A DNA stretch of 64,000 nucleotides from Panulirus ornatus (GCF_036320965.1 NC_092226.1:23115002-23179001); one strand, 5' to 3'; positions 1 through 11,788 are shown, counted from the first letter of the stretch. Numbers and translations: made by a program. The notes: generated from the sequence alone by a model not told the origin.

Positions 1-1479
1 GATGAGAGTGCCTTGTTAGCCTGCATGTTACTGTTATAAGACCTGCTAATATCCTCATATGACCCTCACATCATAATCTATCTTCTCAAAAACATGTCAG
101 TCATACTCTTGTCTTCCCGTCTTCCCCATATTTATGTATCATATATGTAGAACCATTCTGGTAATGACAGTACGTGTGTACATCTCTTATCCCCATCTAT
201 GAACATCATCCACGTATCCTTCCATCATTGTAATATTCATCCACCCTTCACTCTCACCAGCCACTAACGTCACGCATCATGACGAACGCCACCACTGGAT
301 CCAGGTATCATTTTGTTTATATTTCCCTTCTGAAACTTCCCGTCACCTCTGTCACCGCAAGGCACTCATTTTGTAGCCATCACATCTGAATCTTCTGACC
401 AATGCTCTGAAGGTTACTTACAGTCAGCCATCTTTAACAAGTAGTTCTCTCCACCATGAGTCCCGTACTTTCAGTTTCATAGACATCTTCGCCGTCTAAC
501 ACGGGTAACCTCACAACTCTCAATCCAGCACAGGGTTCCAGTACCCATGGACTATGTCTCGCACAAAACTACATATCTAAGCTACTCTTCGCTAAACCAT
601 GTACCGCTTCCAGCCTCTCACAATTCATTCAGTTATACGAAGTCACATATCCTGCACAGGCAGTTGCTGGCACACTTCCCTACGATCGAGGCCACGTGCA
701 TCTTTCACGGAAGTTGATTTGGCAGACATGAACGTCTGAATGAACGGGGAGAACAAAACGATGATTGGAGCCAGAAGATGGAGGAAGAAAAGTTAAGGTG
801 AGTTTCGATGGGTGACTGAGACCATGAGAGGTGATCTGACGGATGAATGGAGCGAATGGTTAACAAGGAGGGCACTTCGATGTGTGAGTGAAACTGAATG
901 GTTTAGCGATATCATGGGGGACTGAGGAGATGTGTTCTGGTGGGTGACTGGAGCACAGAGTCAGAACATGTGATGTGATGGTGAGAAGTAGACAAGGTTG
1001 TGGCACTGCCTCTATTACCAGAGGTGGTGCTGTTGAAAATCTCTATCTGACGAAGACATAAAAACCACGAGTAACTAACTAATCACTAATAACTAATTTC
1101 CACTTACTTCCGTCGACAGTATATCTTTAATCTCTTCATATATTTAGGTTTGATATAGAAACTACGATAACGGTGGAACTGGAAGCGCTACAAATGACGA
1201 TAAAACCGAGTTCTCATGACCCTCACGATACAAATGATAATCAATAACTCATACTAATTACCCTGTTGTTAACTGACCATTACGACTTACGATCTACCGG
1301 AGTTCGAACCCTGTAACTTTATCCCGAGTCGACGATCTATGTACTAACGGCCACATAGAAATCCCGGGAGGCAGCCATTGCCAGAAGTAGCAGAACTATA
1401 GCGAACGTGTCGATACGGAGCGCGTGTGGTTGTGCTGCCTCTAATGGAGAGCTGTACCGGGGTGGAAATCCTGAGGGTG
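1..1479. other. No gene seen
   Basis: I see no long reading frame, RNA gene or recognisable repeat here. The sequence is mixed in composition. It includes a short GTTCGAACCC string near 1313 that looks like a tRNA B box but has no matching A box or cloverleaf. Confidence 0.5.
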
Positions 1480-1660
1480 GCCTCTGATTGGTCAACAACA
1501 TCAAGACACAAGGCGGCGGGGCGTGAGACCTCGCGCCACTGGTGTGAAAAACACCTACGTGGCAGTCGCTCATTGGCCGTCACGCCATAAGTTCTCCCTA
1601 TGATTGGCGGGAAGGTGTGAATGTTCACGCCCCGAGTGTGAATTATCACGCCTCGGAGCG
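1480..1660. promoter_or_regulatory. Promoter-like patch with three ATTGG boxes and an E2F-like site
   Basis: The patch is richer in CpG than its surroundings. It holds three ATTGG motifs (inverted CCAAT, NF-Y type) at 1487, 1572 and 1603; the last two are 31 bp apart, a spacing often seen for NF-Y. TTGGCGGGAA at 1604-1613 matches an E2F-type site and overlaps the third box. An imperfect 21-bp direct duplication follows at 1616-1657. No TATA box or coding exon is evident next to it. The binding roles are inferred from motifs only. Confidence 0.3.
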
Positions 1661-2490
<830 letters not shown>

Positions 2491-2649
2491 GTATATATAC
2501 ATAGCATAATCATTTTTATTATCATCAGTATCACTTTTGTTATGTAAACCCGGAACTCATCCTCCAAGGGGCTTCTGTAGCTTCAAGGGTGCGCTACAGC
2601 CAGTAGCAGGGAAAGGATGGACTCCCTAGTAATGAGAAAATTCTTCGAC

Positions 2650-2945
2650 GGGATTGCATTATGGTGATTCAACCTCGCTGAAGGTCACATTTCGTACGTG
2701 TAAAGTTGAAAATACCGTCCTCCAAAATGAAGGTTTATACCCTACTGTAGGTATGTGGATGACATATATGTTTCTTGTGAGTAATGAAGAACATCTGCAG
2801 CGTCTGCAACAAGCTTTGGAAGAACGTTCAGTGCTGAAATTCACATACGAATTCATGGTACAATTCCCTTTCTTGACGTATTGGTTCAATGAGAAAACGG
2901 GCATTACATCACAATATAGGAAAATTCGGGAATGCAGTTAATGAG
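2650..2945 (+). pseudogene. Penelope-like reverse transcriptase fragment
   Basis: A 95-residue open stretch includes SNEEHLQRLQQALEE and a downstream YRK, both in the order seen after the RT active site of Penelope-like elements. The expected active-site string RYVDD is encoded at 2749-2763, but in a different frame from the downstream stretch, so at least one frameshift lies near 2765. The upstream part reads in the other frame. No GIY-YIG endonuclease domain or terminal repeat is seen. The copy is short, broken and surely inactive. Family assignment rests on motif order by eye. Confidence 0.65.
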
Positions 2946-3044
2946 TCCCCATGACGATACAAAATGACTAAACAAATCATACTTACGCCGTGTATACAAG
3001 AATAGTTCATCATGGACACTTTCCAACGTAGACATACATGTGTG

Positions 3045-3138
3045 AGTGTGTGTGTGTGTGTGTGTGTCTGTCGTGGTAGTAGTAGTAATAATAGTAGTAG
3101 TAGTAGTGGTAGTAGTAATAGTAGTAATAATAGTAGTT

Positions 3139-3183
<45 letters not shown>
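3045..3183. repeat. (TG)n plus (GTA/ATA)n compound microsatellite
   Basis: About ten TG units are followed by about 110 bp of GTA triplets with interspersed ATA. Open frames across it (poly-Ser, poly-Val, poly-Tyr) are artefacts of the triplet repeat. Confidence 0.95.
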
Positions 3184-3184
<1 letters not shown>

Positions 3185-3600
3185 GTATAGTCTCGTCCTA
3201 TCCTCCCTGCCTGCGTTCCCTGTGTGTAGCAAGTATGGACTTCCCTACATGTTTTCCAAAACAGATCCACGAAAGGTTTCTCCCAGTCATCTTCTTTCAG
3301 TGAATGTTAGAGATAGTGTTACTCAGACGATGCTGACAGCAGATAAGGTCACGTTCTCTGGGTCAGGGAGGTCGACAGCTGAACAGTGTGTTCAAAGAAT
3401 GTGTCCAAGAGACTACACTTTGCGAGACACAGGACTAGATGGTGTTCCAATTGGGTAGCCCGCACTATACGGCACTGTAAGTGGCACTTCACATAACCTA
3501 TCTAACCAAGAAAATCTATCGTAAGGAAAACGACGGTTCACGATAAGCTTTAATAAACAAGCACGTAAATACAGTACTGCACATGCGCCACACACAAAAA
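3184..3600. other. No gene seen
   Basis: Mixed-composition sequence between two microsatellites. No recognisable coding or repeat motif. Confidence 0.45.
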
Positions 3601-3601
3601 A

Positions 3602-3805
<204 letters not shown>

Positions 3806-3999
3806 GACTCTCTACATCTAGGCTCAAGAAGGTCTAGCTTCCCCATACGACCAATGGTCGGGTGTAAGCAGGAGCTGCTTCATGCGATTAATGAGACACA
3901 TGCTAGTAACCAGACTAAGGAAAATGATTCTCAAAGATGCTCACAAATTGCTGCAGAAAGTCACTTTTTTGTGCATAAACGCTCGGACCATCATCACTG

Positions 4000-4001
<2 letters not shown>

Positions 4002-4075
<74 letters not shown>
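4002..4075. repeat. (AC)n microsatellite
   Basis: A near-perfect CA run of about 36 units. Confidence 0.97.
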
Positions 4076-4079
<4 letters not shown>

Positions 4080-4139
4080 CAATGACGAAAAGTCTGTCAT
4101 ATAACACAATATTCTATGTTACTGTATGGGGCGTTCGTA

Positions 4140-5235
4140 AAACATTGTCAGAGAAGCAATTACTTTGGAAGATGATTATATGACTGGCATTTCAGAATCT
4201 TGGTTAGATATCAAAAATAAAGATTTCCACGCCGAATATGTGATGCCAGGACACTCTATCTACAACAGCAATTCGGAAAATCCAGAAGGCGGTGGTGTCT
4301 TGCTCTTCGTTAAAGCGCATCTTTATCCCGTGCTAAAATGTCGTGACTTTTGATAAAATCATCTCCAGTTTCGTTGAAATCAAAGATAAACTTTCAAAGA
4401 AAGAAACAGCAGGATTAGTTTATAGTTCCCTAGATCAGACAAGAGAGGCAAACGAAAAATTTTATGATCTTTTGGCAGAAATTGGCAATGTACGAGATTC
4501 AGTCATAATGGAAGATTTTACCATATCGATATTCGAGTGGTGAGAATTCCTATCTAAGAAGGCAACACATCAGACACTGAAAGAGACAAGTCACCAACAT
4601 GACACAGTAGATAACGTAACTCTGCGGTGAGAAACTAAGAGACTTTACAGGTCAAAGTAGGAAAGTCAGTAGAAAACGAGCATTGCTGAAAATAGCAGAA
4701 GAAACCCTAAATAGTTTTATGGTTATGTTGGAAGTGAGTCATTACCTAAACAATCGGGAAATGAAAGGAAAGATGACATGATGGAAGACCGGTTCTCTAT
4801 CTTAAACATATCAGTGATGGTGATAATTGGCTGCACTGTATTCGCGGAAATATATCTACAACAGAAACTGAAACTTGAAGACTCAGAAAGAATGGAGAAA
4901 ATACAAAGGCGAGCAACCAAGCTAATTCTCGGTCCGAGAAATAAATCCTGTGAAAGTCGAATAGAAAAAAAAATCAGAGGTGGTCTCATACAAGTATGCA
5001 AAATCATTCAAGGTTCACATATCGATCTAACGAGCTACTTCAAGATAGATTCGTCTGATGTCGCTCGTAGTAATGGGCATATCCTCGAATGAGGCGAAGT
5101 ACTACTTCCTCAACAGGCCTGTTAACGTAGGGAAAGATTTACCAATTACAGTAGTTGAAAGCAATACTATGAATATGTTTAAGCAAACACGATTGACAGT
5201 ATTTGCATCTCCCTAACTATAAGATAAATTTGAAA
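4140..5235 (+). pseudogene. CR1/Jockey-like LINE relic: endonuclease piece joined to RT C-terminus
   Basis: The first part (about 4165-4550) reads ISESWLDIKNKDF, then GGGVLLFVK, then LVYSS and DSVIMEDF. These correspond in order to the TETWLD, GGGVALYV, YRPP and GDFN motifs of the AP-type endonuclease of CR1/Jockey LINEs. The second part (about 4780-5100) reads ERMEKIQRRATKLI and later GGLIQVCKI, the region after the RT core. The RT catalytic core is missing, so this copy carries an internal deletion as well as several frameshifts. It is inactive. The call is by motif order, not alignment. Confidence 0.7.
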
Positions 5236-5435
5236 AATCTATCAGTCTTTCTACTCCTACCACATTCATCGATGAGTTTCTGTTCTCCTCCACTATCACG
5301 AACAGCCTCGCCAGGGCCCAGTGGCCTGTTGCTGTTTGAATTCAGTTGTATTCATTTGCATTCAATTGTGTAAGCAGGAACTGCCTCATTTGACCAGTAG
5401 CTGGGTGTAATCAGGAGCTGCCTCATATTACCATC
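5236..5435. other. No gene seen
   Basis: A short spacer. A roughly 30-bp motif containing GGTGTAAGCAGGAGCTGC is partly repeated (5371-5428, also near 3860), suggesting another dispersed repeat. Confidence 0.35.
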
Positions 5436-5492
5436 ACATTATCATCATTATCATTATGGTTATCATTATAATTATCATTATCTTTATTATTA

Positions 5493-5529
<37 letters not shown>

Positions 5530-5616
5530 CATTATTATTACTATCATTATTATCATCATTATTATCATTATTACTATTATTATTATCATTATCATTATTA
5601 TTATTATTATCATTAT
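5436..5616. repeat. ATT/ATC trinucleotide microsatellite, left of LINE copy 1
   Basis: About 180 bp of ATT with interspersed ATC. A tract of the same composition and orientation resumes after the LINE poly(A) tail at 7089, so the LINE appears to sit inside one microsatellite. Confidence 0.95.
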
Positions 5617-6873
5617 TATGGGAGGGTATTGATTGAGAGGGTGAAGGCATGTACAGAGCATCAGATTGGGGAAGAGCAGTGTGGTTTCAGAAGTGGTAGA
5701 GGATGTGTGGATCAGGTGTTTGCTTTGAAGAATGTATGTGAGAAATACTTAGAAAAGCAAATGGATTTGTATGTAGCATTTATGGATCTGGAGAAGGCAT
5801 ATGATAGAGTTGATAGAGATGCTCTGTGGAAGGTATTAAGAATATATGGTGTGGGAGGCAAGTTGTTAGAAGCAGTGAAAAGTTTTTATCGAGGATGTAA
5901 GGCATGTGTACGTGTAGGAAGAGAGGAAAGTGATTGGTTCTCAGTGAATGTAGGTTTGCGGCAGGGGTGTGTGATGTCTCCATGGTTGTTTAATTTGTTT
6001 ATGGATGGGGTTGTTAGGGAGGTAAATGCAAGAGTCTTGGAAAGAGGGGCAAGTATGAAGTCTGTTGGGGATGAGAGAGCTTGGGAAGTGAGTCAGTTGT
6101 TGTTCGCTGATGATACAGCGCTGGTGGCGGATTCATGTGAGAAACTGCAGAAGCTGGTGACGGAGTTTGGTAAAGTGTGTGGAAGAAGAAAGTTAAGAGT
6201 AAATGTGAATAAGAGCAAGGTTATTAGGTACAGTAGGGTTGAGGGTCAAGTCAATTGGGAGGTGAGTTAGAATGGTGAAAAACTGGAGGAAGTGAAGTGT
6301 TTTAGATATCTGGGAGTGGATCTGTCAGCGGATGGAACCATGGAAGCGGAAGTGGATCATAGGGTGGGGGAGGGGGCGAAAATTTTGGGAGCCTTGAAAA
6401 ATGTGTGGAAGTCGAGAACATTATCCCGGAAAGCAAAAATGGGTATGTTTGAAGGAATTGTAGTTCCAACAATGTTGTATGGCTGCGAGGCGTGGGCTAT
6501 GGATAGAGTTGTGCGCAGGAGGATGGATGTGCTGGAAATGAGATGTTTGAGGACAATGTGTGGTGTGAGGTGGTTTGATCGAGTAAGTAACGTAAGGGTA
6601 AGAGAGATGTGTGGAAATAAAAAGAGCGTGGTTGAGAGAGCAGAAGAGGGTGTTTTGAAATGGTTTGGGCACATGGAGAGAATGAGTGAGGAAAGATTGA
6701 CCAAGAGGATATATGTGTCGGAGGTGGAGGGAACGAGGAGAAGAGGGAGACCAAATTGGAGGTGGAAAGATGGAGTGAAAAGGATTTTGTGTGATCGGGG
6801 CCTGAACATGCAGGAGGGTGAAAGGAGGGCAAGGAATAGAGTGAATTGGAGCGATATGGTATACAGGGGTTGA
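5617..6873 (+). pseudogene. Reverse transcriptase of LINE copy 1, one nonsense mutation
   Basis: The RT part shows motif A (AFMDLEKAYDRV), motif B (GLRQGCVMSPWLF) and motif C (LLFADDTALVA), all intact. A TAG at 6268-6270 replaces the TTG (Leu) found in the 41-kb copy. The frame then continues unchanged to the stop at about 6871, through the C-terminal region with GCEAWAMDRVVRRRMDVLEM. The endonuclease domain and N-terminal third are absent through 5' truncation. It would have worked as endonuclease-reverse transcriptase for target-primed integration. This copy cannot be functional, but the single lesion shows that it is young. Confidence 0.9.
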
Positions 6874-7056
6874 CGTGCTGTCAGTGGATTGAATCAAGGC
6901 ATGTGAAGCGTCCGGGGTAAACCATGGAAAGCTGTGTAGGTATGTATATTTCCGTGTGTGGATGTGTGTATGTACATGTGTATGGGGGGGGGGTTGGGCC
7001 ATTTCTTTCGTCTGTTTCCTTGCGCTACCTCGCAAACGCGGGAGACAGCGACAAAG

Positions 7057-7088
<32 letters not shown>
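5617..7088 (+). mobile_element. LINE copy 1, 5'-truncated APE-type non-LTR retrotransposon
   Basis: The element runs from within the RT domain through a C-terminal region, a TG-rich 3' UTR (about 6872-7020), the terminal stem-loop (7021-7056) and a 29-nt poly(A) (7060-7088). Compared with the minus-strand copy at 41-43.6 kb, it begins at a position equivalent to residue 412-415 of that 831-codon frame. The protein is almost identical to that copy: after the truncation I count only a handful of differences over about 410 residues. It is flanked on both sides by ATT/ATC microsatellite. No target-site duplication can be resolved in such flanks. Confidence 0.9.
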
Positions 7089-7092
<4 letters not shown>

Positions 7093-7195
7093 TATTATTA
7101 TTATTATTATTATTATCATTATTATTATTATTATTATTATTATCATTATTATCATTATTACTATTATCATTATTATACTGATCATTATCTTTACA
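7089..7195. repeat. ATT/ATC microsatellite, right of LINE copy 1
   Basis: Continues the composition and phase style of the tract at 5436-5616. Confidence 0.95.
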
Positions 7196-7336
7196 CACAT
7201 AACAGAGGCATGCACACACCATCATACACTATCAGCATCTCAAGCGAACTTCAAAAGCTGCGGACGAGCCTCATTTATCGACTGTTCAGTTACCTCCAGC
7301 TGACCTAACCACTATTCTCCCCGGAGAGTATGATGA

Positions 7337-8431
7337 GCTCTCACTCTCGTCATCCCTGGAACACGCATACACAAGACCTGGAGCAGTGGGGGTAGTAACA
7401 ATGATGACAACGATCGTCAGAACGATGGAGAAGGTAGTCAGAATGAAGGAGAAGGTAGTCAAAACGGTGGTGAAGGTAGTCAGATTGATGGAGAAGGTAG
7501 TCAGAACGATGGTGAAGGTAGCCAGAATGATGGAGAAGGTAGTCAGAACGATGGTGAAGGTAGCCAGAATGATGGAGAAGGTAGTCAGAGTGATGGAGAA
7601 GGTAGTCAGAACGGTGGTGAAGGTAGTCAGAATGATGGAGAAGGTAGTCAGAACGATGGTGAAGGTAGCCAGAATGATGGAGAAGGTAGTCAGAACGATG
7701 GTGAAGGTAGCCAGAATGATGGAGAAGGTAGTCAGAACGATGGTGAAGGTAGCCAGAATGATGGAGAAGGTAGTCAGAACGGTGGTGAAGGTAGCCAGAA
7801 TGATGGAGAAGGTAGTCAGAGTGATGGAGAAGGTAGTCAGAACGATGGTGAAGGTAGCCAGAACGATGGAGAACGTAGCCAGAATGATGGTGAAGGTAGC
7901 CAGAATGATGGAGAAGGTAGTCAGAACGATGGAGAAAGTAGCCAGAATGATGGAGAAGGTAGTCAGAACGGTGGTGAAGGTAGCCAGAATGATGGAGAAG
8001 GTAGTCAGAACGATGGTGAAGGTAGCCAGAATGATGGAGAAGGTAGTCAGAACGATGGAGAAGGTAGCCAGAATGATGGAGAAGGTAGTCAGAACGGTGG
8101 TGAAGGTAGCCAGAATGATGGAGAAGGTAGTCAGAACGATGGTGAAGGTAGTCAGAATGATGGAGAAGGTAGTCAGAGTGATGGAGAAGGTAGTCAGAAC
8201 GATGGAGAAGGTAGTCAGAACGATGGAGAAGGTAGCCAGAACGATGGTGAAGGTAGTCAGAACGATGGAGAAGGTAGTCAGAACGGTGGTGAAGGTAGTC
8301 AGAATGATGGAGAAGGTAGTCAGAACGATGGTGAAGGTAGCCAGAATGATGGAGAAGGTAGTCAGAACGGTGGTGAATGTAGTCAGAATGATGGAGAAGG
8401 TAGTCAGAACGATGGTGAAGGTAGATGGTAG
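7337..8431 (+). CDS. Open frame of EGSQNDG heptapeptide repeats, possible coding exon
   Basis: The frame after the TGA at 7334-7336 stays open for 364 codons to the TAG at 8429-8431. It has no ATG, so it could only be an internal or terminal exon. It encodes a leader of about 20 residues and then about 48 copies of a 7-residue unit, Glu-Gly-Ser-Gln-Asn-Asp-Gly, which is acidic and low in complexity. The three commonest base variants (AGT/AGC, AAC/AAT, GGA/GGT) are all synonymous third-position changes here and are replacements in the other plus-strand frames. Rarer variants change Asp to Gly or Asn to Ser. Other frames of this block are also open simply because the unit is 21 bp. I do not recognise a protein family. 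It may be non-coding. Confidence 0.25.
   Translation, partial: ALTLVIPGTRIHKTWSSGGSNNDDNDRQNDGEGSQNEGEGSQNGGEGSQIDGEGSQNDGEGSQNDGEGSQNDGEGSQNDGEGSQSDGEGSQNGGEGSQNDGEGSQNDGEGSQNDGEGSQNDGEGSQNDGEGSQNDGEGSQNDGEGSQNGGEGSQNDGEGSQSDGEGSQNDGEGSQNDGERSQNDGEGSQNDGEGSQNDGESSQNDGEGSQNGGEGSQNDGEGSQNDGEGSQNDGEGSQNDGEGSQNDGEGSQNGGEGSQNDGEGSQNDGEGSQNDGEGSQSDGEGSQNDGEGSQNDGEGSQNDGEGSQNDGEGSQNGGEGSQNDGEGSQNDGEGSQNDGEGSQNGGECSQNDGEGSQNDGEGRW
7402..8428. repeat. 21-bp minisatellite, about 48 copies, with 42-bp and longer higher-order patterning
   Basis: The unit is close to GAAGGTAGTCAGAACGATGG plus one base. Alternation of AGT/AGC and AAC/AAT types gives a 42-bp pattern, with larger segments reused (GTGATGGA and GGTGGT variants recur at intervals). 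Unit length is constant throughout. Confidence 0.97.
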
Positions 8432-8521
8432 AACTGGGATAATCAAAAGGTTGTATGATAAACAAAACATGAGAGTAAATCTCGAACACCAAGTGCCAAA
8501 AACATGTAACCCATAAGAGTT

Positions 8522-8623
<102 letters not shown>

Positions 8624-8735
8624 ATGGGCAAACAAACAGAGGGACAGAAACACACACGTGTATTGACACACAGACAGACAAACCTACAGGCACACAGATA
8701 CACATGCATGCACAGACAATCGGACACACGCATGT

Positions 8736-8785
<50 letters not shown>

Positions 8786-8799
8786 ATACACAGAATCAT

Positions 8800-9229
8800 A
8801 CAAGCAGACACAGACACATAAACACATAACACAGAAGAAACCGACAACAGAAGGACCTGTAGGGCTGCCTCAAGCTTCCAGTGAAGAATGATGAGCGAGG
8901 GAACTTCCTTTCTCTCCAGCCAGCGATAACTTACCCACACGGAACAATGCTCTAGTCTCGCCCTCAATGAGTCTGTTGTTCTAGCAATGACATTAACAAG
9001 CAGCTCAGTCTAGTATGTAATGGCCTTATTTGTAATGAACTATTTACCTGCATCATTATGAAACCTGTTCCCTCCATTGATGCAGACCGTTGATGCTGGG
9101 TACTGGGCTACTTCGAGCACTGTATCTGTACTGAATTGAAAAAAAAATGATCTCGCTTATGAATCCACCTGATAAATCACTTAGGTACTTTTGCTTCTGA
9201 AAGGGAAAAATAGTTTCACTGTCTGTATA
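8800..9229. other. No gene seen
   Basis: Mixed sequence without recognisable coding or repeat motifs. Confidence 0.4.
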
Positions 9230-9560
9230 CTCTCTTCATATGGCTTCTTTCTGAGGCTTGGTGTTACTTTTGTACCCTTTTCTTGACTTCTCCTAAGCTT
9301 GTTTTGGTACGTTTGATGATCTGGACGTCAGAACTGTACTGCATATTCAAGATATGATCTTACTAGAAACTTTTAAGATTTTTCTTGATGTAGTTCCAGC
9401 GTTTCATTCTTTTTGCATCGTCAACAGAGACTTCTGTAGACGTACTAAATTCTGAATGATTTCATCCAGAGTAAAAAGGACTGGGCTAAGAACAATGACC
9501 CTTGTGGTGCCATGTTAGTTATATTTAAGACTTTGGAAGCTTCTTTGTTTACTACAACTC
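9230..9560 (-). pseudogene. CR1-like RT relic
   Basis: Read on the minus strand, the segment near 9480-9530 gives a degraded form of the GVPQGSVLGP motif B region. Near 9310-9370 it gives LEYAVQFWTS, the conserved HLEYAVQFW string downstream of the RT core. Stops and frameshifts are frequent. Only a short part of the element survives. Confidence 0.55.
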
Positions 9561-10089
9561 ACCGTGTTTCCCCGGCCTGTCACCGACGCAACTATATACT
9601 ACTGTACCAACTACACAAGTCTTAATTTTACGTAGATTTTTTTGTGTGGACTTAATAAAAGATCTTTCAAAGCTAGAAATTCACATCAGATGCCTCTTTT
9701 GTATCCCAGTTATATACTTTCCAAACAGAATTGGCAAATCTGTTGTGTGGAAAAACAAAATGATCACTTTTCCATATGAAGTTCTTCTCTTCTACGCCAT
9801 TTGTAAGCTTTACGTAAATAATATCTTCCATTACTCTCTCTGGTATGATGGTAAGGCCGGCTGGATGGTAATCAAGTATACATTTCTTATCATCATTTTT
9901 AAATTCAGGAGTAAAACAAGCTTTGCTATGCCTCAGTCTTCAGTAATAATCTTCTCTGATATTGCTTTACTAAATAGCTTTAGCAACGCAAAACCTCCTT
10001 CACAAATTACCTCTTCCAAAACCCGAGGTGACAGGTCATTCAGGCCTCTTGACGTATTTGGATTTAACTCTCAAACCTTAAGTCTTCGG
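9561..10089 (+). other. AT-rich stretch with an open frame, no family recognised
   Basis: A 203-residue open frame begins at 9646 and runs into the CR1 relic that follows. Its first 140 residues resemble no family I know and look like chance translation of degraded repeat, possibly a minus-strand CR1 relic. Confidence 0.3.
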
Positions 10090-10300
10090 GGCTTCTGCCA
10101 TTCATGGTCAATGGAAATGACCTGCCAGCGGGACTGGAATCATGCCTTGAATACATGTGCAGGGTGTTGCTTCAGAGACACGAGAAATTATTCAGCACCC
10201 ATGACAGCCTACAAACAGATCTGGACAGGTTCCAGAGTTGGTCAGATATATGGCTAATGAAACTCAACTAAATGCAAATTGGAGATGAACGCGGTGATAC
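10090..10300 (+). pseudogene. CR1-like RT fragment
   Basis: The plus strand reads VNGNDLPAGLESCLEYMC and then LQTDLDRFQSWSDIWLMKLN. These are the stretches flanking the FADDAK active site in decapod-type CR1 elements. The active-site segment itself is damaged. The piece is isolated, about 200 bp long and frameshifted. Confidence 0.65.
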
Positions 10301-10378
10301 GAGGCCAGGCTATGTCCCAGCATGAGCAAATTACAAGTTTTTTACATGTGAGATGTTCTCATGGGTTGACACAATGCC

Positions 10379-10380
<2 letters not shown>

Positions 10381-10452
<72 letters not shown>
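10381..10452. repeat. (TA)n microsatellite
   Basis: 36 TA units. Confidence 0.97.
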
Positions 10453-10454
<2 letters not shown>

Positions 10455-10557
10455 AGAGGACCACATCAACGGAGAGATGTAAGGTCAACACTGTGTTTCC
10501 TAGAGGACCTCATCATCTGAGGGCTGTAAGGTCAACATCAACAGTGACTTTCAAGAT

Positions 10558-10900
10558 GACTGTACCTCTTAAGCACGACAGTAAGACCCTTGGGTATGAT
10601 GTAGGGACCTTTTGACCTGACCCTCAAAGGTCAGGTTGTAGGGATAAGCCTTCATGCTCAATGGTTGTACCGTCGTGCTCAACAAGTCGGTCACTCACTC
10701 CAAAGGGCACTAGCGTCGTCGTTCTCATGGGCCGCGCCCTGGTTCTCAAGGGCTTTAGTGTAGTGCTCAAGGACTGTAGCGTCGTTCTCAAGGGCTGTAG
10801 CGTTGCCCTCAAGGTCCGTAGCGCCGTTCACAAAAGCCGCACCGTCGCCCTTAAGGGCCTTAGCGTCGTCCTCAAAGGCCATTACGTTGAGCTCAAGGGA
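10558..10900. repeat. Foldback-type repeat copy with a 24-bp tandem expansion of one arm
   Basis: The left part carries CTTAAGCACGACAGTAAGACC and the right part TGTACCGTCGTGCTCAAC, imperfect inverted copies of each other around TTTTGACCTGACCCTCAAAG (10610-10629). From about 10660 to 10900 the arm motif (GTAGCGTCGTNCTCAAGGGC type) is reiterated about ten times with divergence. Related copies lie at 23.1, 24.4, 26.15 and 59.0 kb. Confidence 0.65.
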
Positions 10901-11420
10901 TTCAGAACATGGAGCGGTAAAATTAAGGGACATATTTACAGCATTATATCAGAGCCAAATTAGAGACATGCATCACCGGTTCAGTCGCCCGCCACTTGAG
11001 GAGACATAAATTTGCCACGAGGGTCCAACGGAGGGGAGCAAAAACTGTCTGTAAAATAAGGGAGGTGTGCTACAGGGGGAGGAGGAGGAGGAGGAGGACA
11101 GCAACCCAGAGACGTGGCGATACGAAAACACAGAAGGGAAACGGGAGACATGATTCCAGCTTTCTTTATTGTGGTATGACTGAAGTAAGGAGGATCCGAT
11201 CCACCGGGGGACAAGGAATGAAGCAACTAGAGTGAAGAAGAGTCGCGATGGTGTCGTTACAGTAATAGATCAGTGATGCAAGTGCTGTGCGGAGACAATT
11301 AATGTAGAGTGTATGAAAATGTTTAAGAAACTGTATGATACTAAATACTGGTGCAGAGATGGAGGCCTCATGAGAGGTCATCTCCCTCGCCGTAAAGATA
11401 AATAGATAATCCCAAATAGC

Positions 11421-11423
<3 letters not shown>
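10901..11423. other. No gene seen
   Basis: Mixed sequence with a short GGA-rich run near 11080. No recognisable gene. Confidence 0.45.

Positions 11424-11492
<69 letters not shown>
11424..11492. repeat. (TC)n microsatellite
   Basis: About 34 TC units. Confidence 0.97.
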
Positions 11493-11496
<4 letters not shown>

Positions 11497-11544
11497 AGAC
11501 TGACGACTTATATCACACATCACAAACACATAGGTAAATGTGGA

Positions 11545-11720
11545 ATACACACACACACACACACATCCAATATATGCTCGAGCACACTCATACATACACA
11601 CACAAACGTGTGCACAAACACAAGACACTTGAAAGCGCACAAATACCTACACAAACACACAAGCATACACATGAACATACACACACAAACAAATGCACAT
11701 ACGGACATATGAGTATACAC

Positions 11721-11788
<68 letters not shown>

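Noticed and set aside
1300..1330. Possible tRNA (GTTCGAACCC B-box string)
   Set aside because: There is no A box at the right distance and no acceptor, D or anticodon stems on either strand.
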